Shown: positions 1-5,803 of the stretch, one piece after another
Numbering within the stretch: position 1 is the stretch's first letter
Layout: every line of letters starts with the position of its first letter
Origin: an uncultured Collinsella sp.
GTDB taxonomy: Bacteria > Actinomycetota > Coriobacteriia > Coriobacteriales > Coriobacteriaceae
Assembly (NCBI GenBank): GCA_905210085.1
Contig: CAJLVJ010000073.1
Span: 1 to 6,231, forward strand
Direction of reading: 5' to 3'
DNA: 6,231 nt
Notes under the pieces: generated by a model
Database searches by the model: none
Seen by the model: the letters and a program-made list of their open reading frames with translations, nothing else
Told to the model about the DNA's origin: nothing
Translations under genes and position numbers: made by a program

Positions 1-541
1 CGGCAGCCGGTCCCAGCGGCGAGATCACGGCAGCACCCACGACCAGCACGATGAGCGCAATGAGCGCGGGGCCCGTAATGCGGCCGAGTACGCGTGTGAT
101 GACACCCGGGCGCAGCGTGAGCGCAAACGCGACGACGAAGAACCCGATGGCAAACACCAGACGTGCCGTGCCAAGCGAAACGCTCTCAGGTAGCAGCGGC
201 ACCAGCATTTCGAACGCCGTAGAGCTTGTGCGCGGAATGGCCAGGCACGGGCCGATGGCCAGGTAGACCGCCGCAACAAAGAACTCACCAAACTTGGGGT
301 GCACGCGGCCGGCAAGCTCGCGCGCCGTTCCGGCAAGCGCGACGGCGATAAATCCCATGACGGGCAGGCCGATGGCGGCAATCAGAAAGCCGAGCATGGC
401 GACCGGCGTGGCAGAACCTGCCTGCAACGCCAGCAGCGGCGGAATAATGAGGTTGCCGGCGCCAAAGAGCATCGAGAACAGGGCGATGCCGACGGTGACG
501 ACATGGTCGGAGCGCAGACCGCGCGGGGCGGATGAGGCCAT
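1..541 (-). CDS. brnQ: Branched-chain amino acid permease BrnQ, N-terminal part (runs off left edge)
   Basis: This is an open frame of 180 codons from ATG at 541 to the window edge with no stop. BrnQ (LIVCS family) proteins are inner-membrane cation-coupled importers of leucine, isoleucine and valine. The translation shows the family's hallmark first helix, FSMLFGAGNLIIPPLL (about residues 22-37), a second hydrophobic helix near residues 48-67, the loop AGRVHPKFGEFF, and then the signature YLAIGPCLAIPRTSS (about residues 93-107). Two more hydrophobic segments follow at about 128-141 and 157-175. Full-length members are about 430-450 residues, so roughly 40% is present. The start is supported by AAAGG a few bases upstream, and it places the first helix where the family has it. 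An intrinsic terminator separates the gene from the selenium genes upstream, so it is probably a separate unit. The family is clear; which amino acid is preferred is not. Confidence 0.9.
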   Translation of the reverse strand, partial: MASSAPRGLRSDHVVTVGIALFSMLFGAGNLIIPPLLALQAGSATPVAMLGFLIAAIGLPVMGFIAVALAGTARELAGRVHPKFGEFFVAAVYLAIGPCLAIPRTSSTAFEMLVPLLPESVSLGTARLVFAIGFFVVAFALTLRPGVITRVLGRITGPALIALIVLVVGAAVISPLGPAA

Positions 542-561
542 GAGAGCACCTTTCGAATCGA

Positions 562-594
562 AACAAAAACGGGACGGGCAAAAGACCCGTCCCG
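562..594 (-). terminator. Rho-independent terminator after the cysteine desulfurase gene
   Basis: Read on the minus strand, GGGACGGG (593-586) pairs perfectly with CCCGTCCC (578-571) around the 7-nt loop TCTTTTG. One more pair, 594 with 570, makes a 9-bp stem. The stem is followed at once by the T-rich run TTTTTGTTT (569-561). It lies 24 nt past the cysteine desulfurase stop and about 20 nt before the brnQ start. It therefore closes the selenium gene set and insulates brnQ. On the plus strand the hairpin has no T-run after it, so it acts in one direction only. Confidence 0.9.
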
Positions 595-617
595 CAAGTA
601 TATACGCTCTAGCAGCT

Positions 618-1757
618 TTAGCAGGCTAAATCGCACAGAGCATCAATAGCGGTGTCGACTTCCTCGTCCGTGTTGAAATACCCAAACGAGAAGCGAACGA
701 CACCCTGGCGCTCGGTCCCGAGCGCGCGGTGCATGAGCGGAGCGCAATGGGCGCCGGGGCGCGTCGCGATCCCCCACCCCTGCATGAGCGCGTCCGAGAT
801 CTCGGCAGAGTCGATATCGCCCACGTTGAGTGAGACGATCGCCGAGCGCACGGGCTGGTCAAACGCACCGTAGAGCTTAATCCCCGGAATCTCGCGCACG
901 CCAGCGAGAAAGCGATCAGCCAGCGCTCGCTCATGCGCCGCGATCGCCTCGACCCCGCCTTGCGCCTCGATAAAGTCGAGACCGGCGGAAAGGCCCGCGA
1001 TGCCATGGCCGTTGAGCGTACCCGCCTCGAGGCGCGTGGGCCACTCAAGCGGCTGCAGTGAATCGAAGCTGTGCACGCCCGTGCCGCCCATGGCCCACGG
1101 AGCCACGTCAATGCCCTCCGCCACGGCCAGGCCACCGGTGCCTTGAGGTCCCATGAGCCCCTTGTGGCCGGTAAAGCACACCACGTCGAGCCCCATGGCC
1201 TGCATATCGATATGCGCCGTGCCGGCAGACTGCGAGGCATCGACGATCGCAAGCGCGCCGGCCGCATGGGCTATGGCGGCCACGCGCGCAATGTCGACCT
1301 CATTGCCGGTCACATTAGAGGCGTGCGTCACCACCACGGCACGCGTATCGGGCGTGACCAGCCGCTCGAGCTCGTCGTAGTCGAGCAGGCCGTTCGCGTC
1401 GCAGCCCGCATGCTCAACGGTCACGCCCTGCTCTGCCGCCAGGCGGTTGAGCGGACGTAGCACCGAGTTGTGCTCAAGCACCGTCGTGACCACGCGGTCG
1501 CCGGGGCGCACCACGCCATTGATAACGGTGTTGAGCGCCGCGGTGGAGTTGGGCGTAAAACAAACATGGTCAGCACGCGGGCAGCCCAGCAAGCGCGCAA
1601 GCTTGGCGCGGCAGCCGTGGATGGTACGTGCCGCATCGAGCGCACCCGAGGTGGCACCGCGCCCAGCATTGCCGAGCGAGCACATCGCCTGTGTCACGGC
1701 ATCGATCACCGTCTGCGGCTTGTGCATGGTCGTCGCCGCGTTATCCAGGTAGATCAT
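618..1757 (-). CDS. Cysteine desulfurase-family PLP enzyme (EF2568/TIGR01977 type), probable S/Se donor
   Basis: This is a 379-residue class V aminotransferase-fold enzyme. Visible landmarks are the N-terminal MIYLDNAATT, H96 in LEHNS (stacks on PLP), D173 and Q175 in DASQS (PLP contacts), the Schiff-base lysine K199 in TGHKGLMGPQGTGG, and the catalytic C338 in RPGAHCAPL near the C terminus. The family takes sulfur (or selenium) from cysteine (or selenocysteine) as an enzyme-bound persulfide (perselenide). The RPGAHCAPL setting matches the subfamily that sits beside selD in bacteria such as Enterococcus, as I recall from the orphan-SelD literature. ATG at 1757 is preferred: GGAGGT lies 6 nt upstream, and the ATG overlaps the DUF3343 stop as ATGA. 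An in-frame GTG at 1772 would put that ribosome site inside the gene. The protein ends in Cys, an odd detail without assigned meaning. Whether its substrate is Cys or Sec cannot be told from sequence. Confidence 0.9.
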   Translation of the reverse strand: MIYLDNAATTMHKPQTVIDAVTQAMCSLGNAGRGATSGALDAARTIHGCRAKLARLLGCPRADHVCFTPNSTAALNTVINGVVRPGDRVVTTVLEHNSVLRPLNRLAAEQGVTVEHAGCDANGLLDYDELERLVTPDTRAVVVTHASNVTGNEVDIARVAAIAHAAGALAIVDASQSAGTAHIDMQAMGLDVVCFTGHKGLMGPQGTGGLAVAEGIDVAPWAMGGTGVHSFDSLQPLEWPTRLEAGTLNGHGIAGLSAGLDFIEAQGGVEAIAAHERALADRFLAGVREIPGIKLYGAFDQPVRSAIVSLNVGDIDSAEISDALMQGWGIATRPGAHCAPLMHRALGTERQGVVRFSFGYFNTDEEVDTAIDALCDLAC

Positions 1758-2005
1758 CGCACGACCTCCCACATATCAATCACGGTATAGCCCTCGGTGG
1801 GAACACTCGCCGCGGCGAGTTCGGCGCGCAGCAGCTCCTCATCGGCAGGCGACGCCTTCCACGCCAGACCGCAGCCGGCAGCGACCTCCCCGGGCACGGG
1901 AATCGTTCGCCCGGGAAGACCGCGCTCGATGCACAGGGACTCGCAACCCATGGCGGCCGCCGTGGTGGGAAACGTGATGACAAGCGCCGGGCGCTTCTCC
2001 CTCAT
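1754..2005 (-). CDS. DUF3343 family small protein, putative Se/S carrier
   Basis: This is an 83-residue soluble protein with no membrane segment. It begins MREKRPALVITFPTT, continues with a Gly-rich, Pro-rich middle, and carries the family hallmark GEVAAGCGLAW, with C45 as the likely functional cysteine. C21 and C25 lie further upstream. DUF3343 proteins (Pfam 'putative Se/S carrier protein-like') repeatedly occur next to SelD, YedF and the EF2568-type desulfurase. A role in passing sulfane sulfur or selenium through Cys45 is inferred from that context and is not demonstrated. ATG at 2005 has GGAG 5 nt upstream. A TTG at 2020 is in frame but lacks a comparable site. The gene starts 19 nt after the yedF stop and shares ATGA with the desulfurase start, so the two products are probably made in step. 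Confidence 0.85.
   Translation of the reverse strand: MREKRPALVITFPTTAAAMGCESLCIERGLPGRTIPVPGEVAAGCGLAWKASPADEELLRAELAAASVPTEGYTVIDMWEVVR
1764..1770 (-). promoter_or_regulatory. Ribosome binding site of the cysteine desulfurase gene
   Basis: GGGAGGT on the minus strand ends 6 nt before ATG 1757. It is a near-perfect anti-SD match inside the last codons of the DUF3343 gene. It settles the start of the desulfurase as 1757 rather than the in-frame GTG at 1772. Confidence 0.85.
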
Positions 2006-2024
2006 GGCAACTCCAACCAATACG

Positions 2025-2651
2025 CTACGGGCGCACGACGCGCACGGCCTGCTCCATCTTCTCCACGATCACGTACATGTTGGTGACTTCGCCCACCGCA
2101 AGCTGGTCTTTAATGCCATAGTGGTCAAGGCAGGTGCCGCAGGTGAGAATCTCGACACCCTGCTCGGCCAGGCCCTTCAGGTCGTCGAGCACCGGCGAGC
2201 CCTCGACGGTGAGCTTGGCGCCGCCGTTGTAGAACAGCATGGTCGCGGGCAGCTCCTCCTGCTGCGTCACGGCAAAGATGAAGGCCTTCATGAGTTTGTG
2301 GCCCAGCTCGTCGTCGCCACGGCCCATGCAGTCGGTGTAGACGGAAATGACGAGCTTGCCCTTGCCGGCGCTTGCGTCGCAAAAAGCGGCACCGTCCTGC
2401 CCGGGGTCCACAACGGCCACGGCGCCAGAGGTCGCCACGGTCACGTGCCACTCGGCGTCAGAAACCTTCTCGGCCGAGGCCGTGCAGCCCTTCTCCTGCG
2501 CCATCTTGGAGATGTTCTTGACGGCGGTCTCGTTGTCGACCGCGGTCACGACGGCGCCCTCGCCATTAAGCTGCTTGAGGGCCTTGAGCGTCTTGACGAC
2601 GGGCAGCGGGCAGGCATCGCCCATGGCATTGACTTCAATCTTGGTAGACAT
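2025..2651 (-). CDS. yedF: YedF, sulfurtransferase-like selenium metabolism protein
   Basis: This is a 208-residue two-domain protein. Residues 1-75 are a TusA/SirA-like domain with the conserved CPxP motif, DACPLPVVKTLKAL, and C14 as the expected sulfur/selenium-carrying residue. Residues about 97-205 resemble a DsrE-like domain (LVISVYTDCMGRGDDELGHKL, then FYNGGAKL) and hold a C-terminal CxxC motif, LTCGTC (C171, C174). This layout and length match the YedF selenium metabolism family, which follows selD genes. Its exact reaction is unknown; delivering reduced Se to SelD or taking up its product is the usual guess. ATG 2651 is chosen because AAAGGA lies 8 nt upstream and the TusA fold begins directly after it. 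A longer in-frame extension toward 2903 runs antiphase through selD and is not coding. The gene lies 61 nt downstream of selD. Confidence 0.92.
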   Translation of the reverse strand: MSTKIEVNAMGDACPLPVVKTLKALKQLNGEGAVVTAVDNETAVKNISKMAQEKGCTASAEKVSDAEWHVTVATSGAVAVVDPGQDGAAFCDASAGKGKLVISVYTDCMGRGDDELGHKLMKAFIFAVTQQEELPATMLFYNGGAKLTVEGSPVLDDLKGLAEQGVEILTCGTCLDHYGIKDQLAVGEVTNMYVIVEKMEQAVRVVRP

Positions 2652-2671
2652 AGCAAATTCCTTTCGAAAGA

Positions 2672-2689
2672 ACCGTTCTAGAGAACGGT
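2672..2689 (-). promoter_or_regulatory. Short hairpin or palindromic site in the selD-yedF gap
   Basis: ACCGTTC and GAACGGT form a perfect 7-bp stem around a 4-nt loop that is itself part of the palindrome TCTAGA. A second perfect palindrome, CTTTCGAAAG (2661-2670), abuts it and reaches into the yedF ribosome site. There is no proper T-run after the stem, so a full terminator is unlikely. It could be an mRNA processing or stability hairpin, or an operator. A weak promoter-like pair, TTGTTC (2723-2718) and TGTAAC (2700-2695) with 17-nt spacing, would start transcripts in this hairpin. That promoter is only suggestive. Confidence 0.4.
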
Positions 2690-2712
2690 AAACAGTTACA
2701 TAAACGTGCGGG

Positions 2713-3762
2713 CTAGCGAACAACGCGGACGACAGGACCGCCCGGCTCCGCCTCGTACACGCGCCCGACAACGGCGGCGATGCGCCCCTCGGCATGTAGA
2801 CGGCGCGCAAGCTCATCAACATCCCTCGCGGGCGCCGCAATAAGCAAACCACCCGAAGTCTGCGGATCGTACAGCGCATCCAGCATGCCCGGTTCCATGT
2901 CATCGTCGGCCGTCACGCGCGGACCAAAGAAATCCTGGTTGCGGTAGGCACCGGCAGGAATAATGCCCAGACGCGCCATATCGAGCACCTGGTCAAAGAG
3001 CGGCACCGCCCCCGACGCAAGTACAATCTGCACGCCCGAGCCCTCGGCCATCTCGCACGCATGCCCGATCAGGCCAAAGCCCGTAATGTCGGTGCAGCCG
3101 TGAAGCTCGAGTCCCTCGGCCAGACGGATCGGGGCCTCGTTGAGGGTGCGCATCGAGTCGTACATGGCTGCGGCCTCGTCCTGCTCGATGAGCTCGCCCT
3201 TAATGGCCGTGGTAATGATGCCCGATCCGATCGCCTTGGTCAGCAGTAACGCATCGTCCACGCGCGCGCCGCTGTTGGCGAGCATACGGTCGAGCGCGAC
3301 AAAGCCGCTCACAGACAGGCCGTACTTGGGCTCGTCGTCGTTGATGGTATGGCCGCCCGCGATGGAGCAGCCGGCCTCGACGCACTTGTCGGCGCCGCCC
3401 GCCAGAATTTCACCGGCAACCTCAACGCCCAGGCAGCTCGGGATGCACAGCAGGTTCATGGCATGGCTCGGCCGCCCGCCCATAGCGTAGATATCCGACA
3501 GCGAGTTGGCCGCGGCGATCTGGCCAAACAGAAACGGGTCGTCGACCATCGGCGGAAAGAAGTCGATGGACTGCACGAGGCCCAGGTTATCGCCAACGCG
3601 AAAGACGCTCGCATCGTCGGAGGTATCGAACCCCACGAGCAGGTTGTCGTTATGCACATTGGGCAAGTCGCCCAGGACCTGGGCGAGGGCTCCGGGAGCC
3701 AACTTAGCGGCTCAACCGCTCGCGGCCGTCATGGACGTGAGTCTCACGGTTTCTTTAGCCAT
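2713..3762 (-). CDS. selD: Selenide, water dikinase SelD containing selenocysteine at residue 17 (in-frame UGA)
   Basis: SelD makes selenophosphate from selenide and ATP in the cytoplasm. The true gene reads MAKETVRLTSMTAASG, then UGA, then AAKLAPGALAQVL. Conventional calling splits it, leaving a 329-residue frame from 3702. With UGA read as Sec, the protein has 349 residues, against 347 in E. coli. It aligns without gaps at the N terminus to the E. coli GAGCGCK segment: U17 replaces catalytic C17, K20 matches K20, and the C19 position is Ala. Later motifs are a DD pair near residues 49-50, AGGHTINDDEP, TDITGFGLIGH and DPQTSGGL. ATG 3762 has GGAAGGGGG 5 nt upstream and overlaps the glycosyltransferase stop by 8 nt. 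A SECIS-like hairpin follows the UGA. This Sec-SelD requires SelA, SelB and SelC elsewhere in the genome; none is visible here. The stop is TAG at 2715-2713. Confidence 0.95.
3668..3686 (-). promoter_or_regulatory. Bacterial SECIS element in selD
   Basis: On the minus strand TCGCCCAG pairs without mismatch to CTGGGCGA around GTC, giving an 8-bp stem; opening the top pair gives a GGUCC loop. The loop lies 33 nt past the UGA, within the range I recall for bacterial SECIS loops (roughly 16-37 nt). CAGGUC also matches the SelB-binding loop of E. coli fdhF (GCAGGUCUGC). It is coding sequence for ALAQVLGD. No bulged U is obvious, so the exact SelB fit is unproven. Confidence 0.8.
3712..3714 (-). 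other. Selenocysteine codon UGA in selD (Sec17)
   Basis: TGA follows GCC GCG AGC GGT and precedes GCC GCT AAG TTG. The frame stays open and homologous to SelD on both sides: residues 5-16 resemble the SelD N terminus, and K20 onward is conserved. The codon falls exactly at the catalytic Cys17 of E. coli SelD. A true stop would remove 95% of a well-conserved protein. Confidence 0.95.
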
Positions 3763-4972
3763 ACGAACCCCCTTCCAACAAATCAACGACTTTAAGTATA
3801 CGCCCCAGGCACGCTTCCCAAGAGACCGCCGACGGCTCGAACGTCGAAGGCGGCGCCGCAAGCGCCTGCGCGATAGCATCTGCCAGCGCGCGCTCAAACA
3901 ACGGAAGGTCGGCCGCCACGGGCGTGTCGACATCCGTCATACGCGGCGACGCCACCCACGTCACGGGAGCACCGGGAAGCATCGCCTCCATCCAGGGACG
4001 AACGCCGGGCAAATCAGTCGCCACAACTTTGCAGCCGCACGCGAGGGCCTCAATCGTCACGAGCGGCAGGCCCTCGTAAAACGAAGGCAGCACAAAGACG
4101 TCGGAACTGCGGTAGGCATGCACGAGCCCATCGCTATCCAGGCGCCCCGCCAGCGTCACCGGCACATCCGAGGCCGCGGCCAAGCGCTCGATACGCGCGT
4201 ACTCGGCATCGTTCCCGCGACCGCCCACAAGTACCAAGCCAGATGGGCGGACGTCATCGTCAATCGGCAATGACACGGCTCGAGCCAGCGACTCGACGCC
4301 CTTTTTAAAACAAATCTTGCCCACGTACACAAGCGATCCCGGCTGCCTCGTCACGCTTGCGTCGCGGCAGAAGACGCGATGGTCGTAGCCCGTCCCAATC
4401 ACGTGGATGCGATCGGCATCGACGCCGCACACCAGGCCAATCTGCTCAGCCTGCTCAGCATGGAGCGCAAAGACGGCATCGAGCCGACGAACCGCACTTA
4501 CGATGCGATCGCGCTCGAGCGCATGCGAACGCAGCTGGCGAAGGTCGGTCGAATGGCACACGGCAACAACCGGAACGCCCCGGACGCACTCGCGCGCCAA
4601 TGCGGTCACCAGATACAGGTGATGGCAAAGCACCAGATCGGGCCGAAACTCAGCCACCGCCCGATCGATTGCAGCAGCAAATGCCCGCTCAAATGCCTTG
4701 AGCATCGAAGGCGTCAGGTCACGATAGCGTGTGGAGGGATAGGGCATGACATCGGACATACCGCAGATGGGAAACGGCAGCTCGGGCGACTCGAACGGTA
4801 CGGCAAACACGGCAGCACGCCGGTCCAGCTCGCCTTGGGTATCACCCGGTGCCGCGCCGCAAAGCACGGCGGCGCGATGCCCCGTCTCGATCTGCTCGCG
4901 CACAAGCGCGGCAAGGTAGGTGCCACTGCCGGTGCTATCTGGTTTTTGTGCCGAGATATTGAGGATGCGCAT
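3755..4972 (-). CDS. GT4-type glycosyltransferase coupled to selD
   Basis: This is a 405-residue GT-B fold enzyme of family GT4, which moves a sugar from a nucleotide-sugar with retention of configuration. Visible parts are the N-terminal strand and glycine loop MRILNISAQKPDSTGSGTYL (acceptor-side Rossmann domain), the middle motifs GMSDVMPYPSTRY (71-83), LCHHLYLVTAL (115-125) and CHSTDLRQ (139-146), and the donor domain from about residue 212 (SLVYVGKICFKKG, LVLVGGRGND, VPVTLAGRL). The GT4 E-x7-E motif is FYEGLPLVTIEALACG, with E300 and E308. No signal peptide or membrane helix is visible. ATG 4972 is chosen because MRILNISAQ is the canonical start; the in-frame extension to 5110 overlaps the activase and reads as Arg-rich noise. 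It lies 14 nt after the activase, with a weak AGGGGT site, and overlaps selD by 8 nt. Sugar donor and acceptor are unknown. Confidence 0.88.
   Translation of the reverse strand: MRILNISAQKPDSTGSGTYLAALVREQIETGHRAAVLCGAAPGDTQGELDRRAAVFAVPFESPELPFPICGMSDVMPYPSTRYRDLTPSMLKAFERAFAAAIDRAVAEFRPDLVLCHHLYLVTALARECVRGVPVVAVCHSTDLRQLRSHALERDRIVSAVRRLDAVFALHAEQAEQIGLVCGVDADRIHVIGTGYDHRVFCRDASVTRQPGSLVYVGKICFKKGVESLARAVSLPIDDDVRPSGLVLVGGRGNDAEYARIERLAAASDVPVTLAGRLDSDGLVHAYRSSDVFVLPSFYEGLPLVTIEALACGCKVVATDLPGVRPWMEAMLPGAPVTWVASPRMTDVDTPVAADLPLFERALADAIAQALAAPPSTFEPSAVSWEACLGRILKVVDLLEGGSYG
3768..3776 (-). promoter_or_regulatory. Ribosome binding site of selD inside the glycosyltransferase gene
   Basis: GGAAGGGGG ends 5 nt before ATG 3762, within the last codons of the upstream glycosyltransferase. 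It fixes the real selD start upstream of the UGA and supports translational coupling across the ATGGCTAA overlap. Confidence 0.8.
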
Positions 4973-4986
4973 GTCGCGGTACACCC

Positions 4987-5751
4987 CTAGGCCAAGGCGG
5001 CGGCGCGGACAGCCGCGCCGATTGCTCCGGCAAAGCGAGCCTGGGGCGAGGTGGTCACCGGCGACCCCAGTAGCTCGCCCAACCGCTCCACCACGAAGGC
5101 GTTCTCGCACAGGCCACCGGTCAGGTAGTACGGGGCGCCCGCGGCCTGCCCGGCCATGGTCGCCACGCGCGAGACCACGCTGTCGATCACGCCACGCGCA
5201 ATGTTCTCGCGCGGCTCACCGCGACCGATCAGGCTGATGACCTCGCTTTCGGCAAACACGGTGCACATGCTGCTGATCTTGGTGGGCTCGCCGGAACGCG
5301 CCAGGTCGGCCATCTGCTGCTGGGAAATGCCCAGGCGGTCGGCCATGATCTCCAAAAAGCGCCCCGTACCGGCGGCGCACTTGTCGTTCATGGCGAACTT
5401 GGCCACGCGGCCACTTTTAAGCTGAATGACCTTGGTGTCCTGGCCGCCCACGTCAATCACGGTCCCGTGATCGCCAAACAGGAGCACGGCACCGGTACCG
5501 TGGCAGGTGATCTCGGTCACGACCTTGTGCGCATAGGGCACGGCGACACGACCGTAACCGGTCGCGACCACGCGAACATCGTCACCCGTCACGTCATAGC
5601 CAGCCGCGGCAAGCTCTCCGCGCAGCCGCTCGGAAGCATCGACCGAGGAGAACCCGGTTGGCTGCACGCACGTCCACGCCACCGAACCCTCCCCATCGAC
5701 CACAGCAGCCTTAGCCGCCGTAGACCCGATATCGATCCCGATCCCTATCAT
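4987..5751 (-). CDS. Acyl-CoA dehydratase activase (HgdC/BadF-BcrA family, YjiL-like)
   Basis: This is a 254-residue ASKHA-fold ATPase. In this family a homodimer with one shared [4Fe-4S] cluster uses ATP to push an electron at very low potential onto a partner reductase or dehydratase. Visible motifs are the phosphate-1 loop GIDIGSTAAK (5-14), ATGYGR (63-68), phosphate-2 VIDVGGQD (98-105), KCAAGTGRFLE with C125, SMCTVFAESE with C163, and the adenosine-side LTGG (210-213) and AGAIGAA. C125 and C163 match the two cluster cysteines of HgdC. Length and motifs resemble E. coli YjiL closely. The start ATG 5751 has GGGAGAGG just upstream. The reductase partner is the gene upstream (ending 5907), across a gap holding a large inverted repeat. 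Electrons probably come from ferredoxin or flavodoxin, as in the family. Confidence 0.92.
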   Translation of the reverse strand: MIGIGIDIGSTAAKAAVVDGEGSVAWTCVQPTGFSSVDASERLRGELAAAGYDVTGDDVRVVATGYGRVAVPYAHKVVTEITCHGTGAVLLFGDHGTVIDVGGQDTKVIQLKSGRVAKFAMNDKCAAGTGRFLEIMADRLGISQQQMADLARSGEPTKISSMCTVFAESEVISLIGRGEPRENIARGVIDSVVSRVATMAGQAAGAPYYLTGGLCENAFVVERLGELLGSPVTTSPQARFAGAIGAAVRAAALA

Positions 5752-5783
5752 GGTCCTCTCCCAATCTAAAAATCAAAGACAGC

Positions 5784-5799
5784 GGCGCGTTCAGGCGCC
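5784..5799. repeat. Short GC-rich hairpin before the activase gene
   Basis: GGCGC (5784-5788) and GCGCC (5795-5799) form a 5-bp stem with a 6-nt loop. On the minus strand the nearest T-run (GATTTTTAG) is about 10 nt further on, too far for a good terminator. It may weakly attenuate transcription, or may be chance in GC-rich DNA. Confidence 0.25.
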
Positions 5800-5803
5800 T
5801 TAG

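Noticed and set aside
1797..2681. 294-codon plus-strand open frame opposite yedF and DUF3343
   Set aside because: It is an antisense shadow in GC-rich DNA. The minus-strand genes have clear family motifs and ribosome sites, while this translation has no recognisable domain and mixed low-complexity His/Gly/Ala content.
2652..2903. Long N-terminal extension of YedF into selD
   Set aside because: It reads the selD 3' end out of frame. The yedF ribosome site and TusA-like fold begin at 2651.
3712..3933. 73-residue minus-strand ORF ending at the UGA
   Set aside because: Only its last 16 residues are real, as the N terminus of SelD. The part before ATG 3762 is out-of-frame Arg-rich reading of the glycosyltransferase gene.
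3506..4273. 255-codon plus-strand open frame across the selD-glycosyltransferase junction
   Set aside because: It spans the antisense of two different real genes and becomes Arg/His-rich. It has no credible domain and no independent support.
4379..4990. 203-codon plus-strand open frame opposite the glycosyltransferase
   Set aside because: It is a codon-phase shadow of the GT4 gene and shows no motif.
4973..5110. 46-residue N-terminal extension of the glycosyltransferase
   Set aside because: It overlaps the conserved C terminus of the activase in another frame and is Arg-rich. MRILNISAQ is a standard GT4 start.
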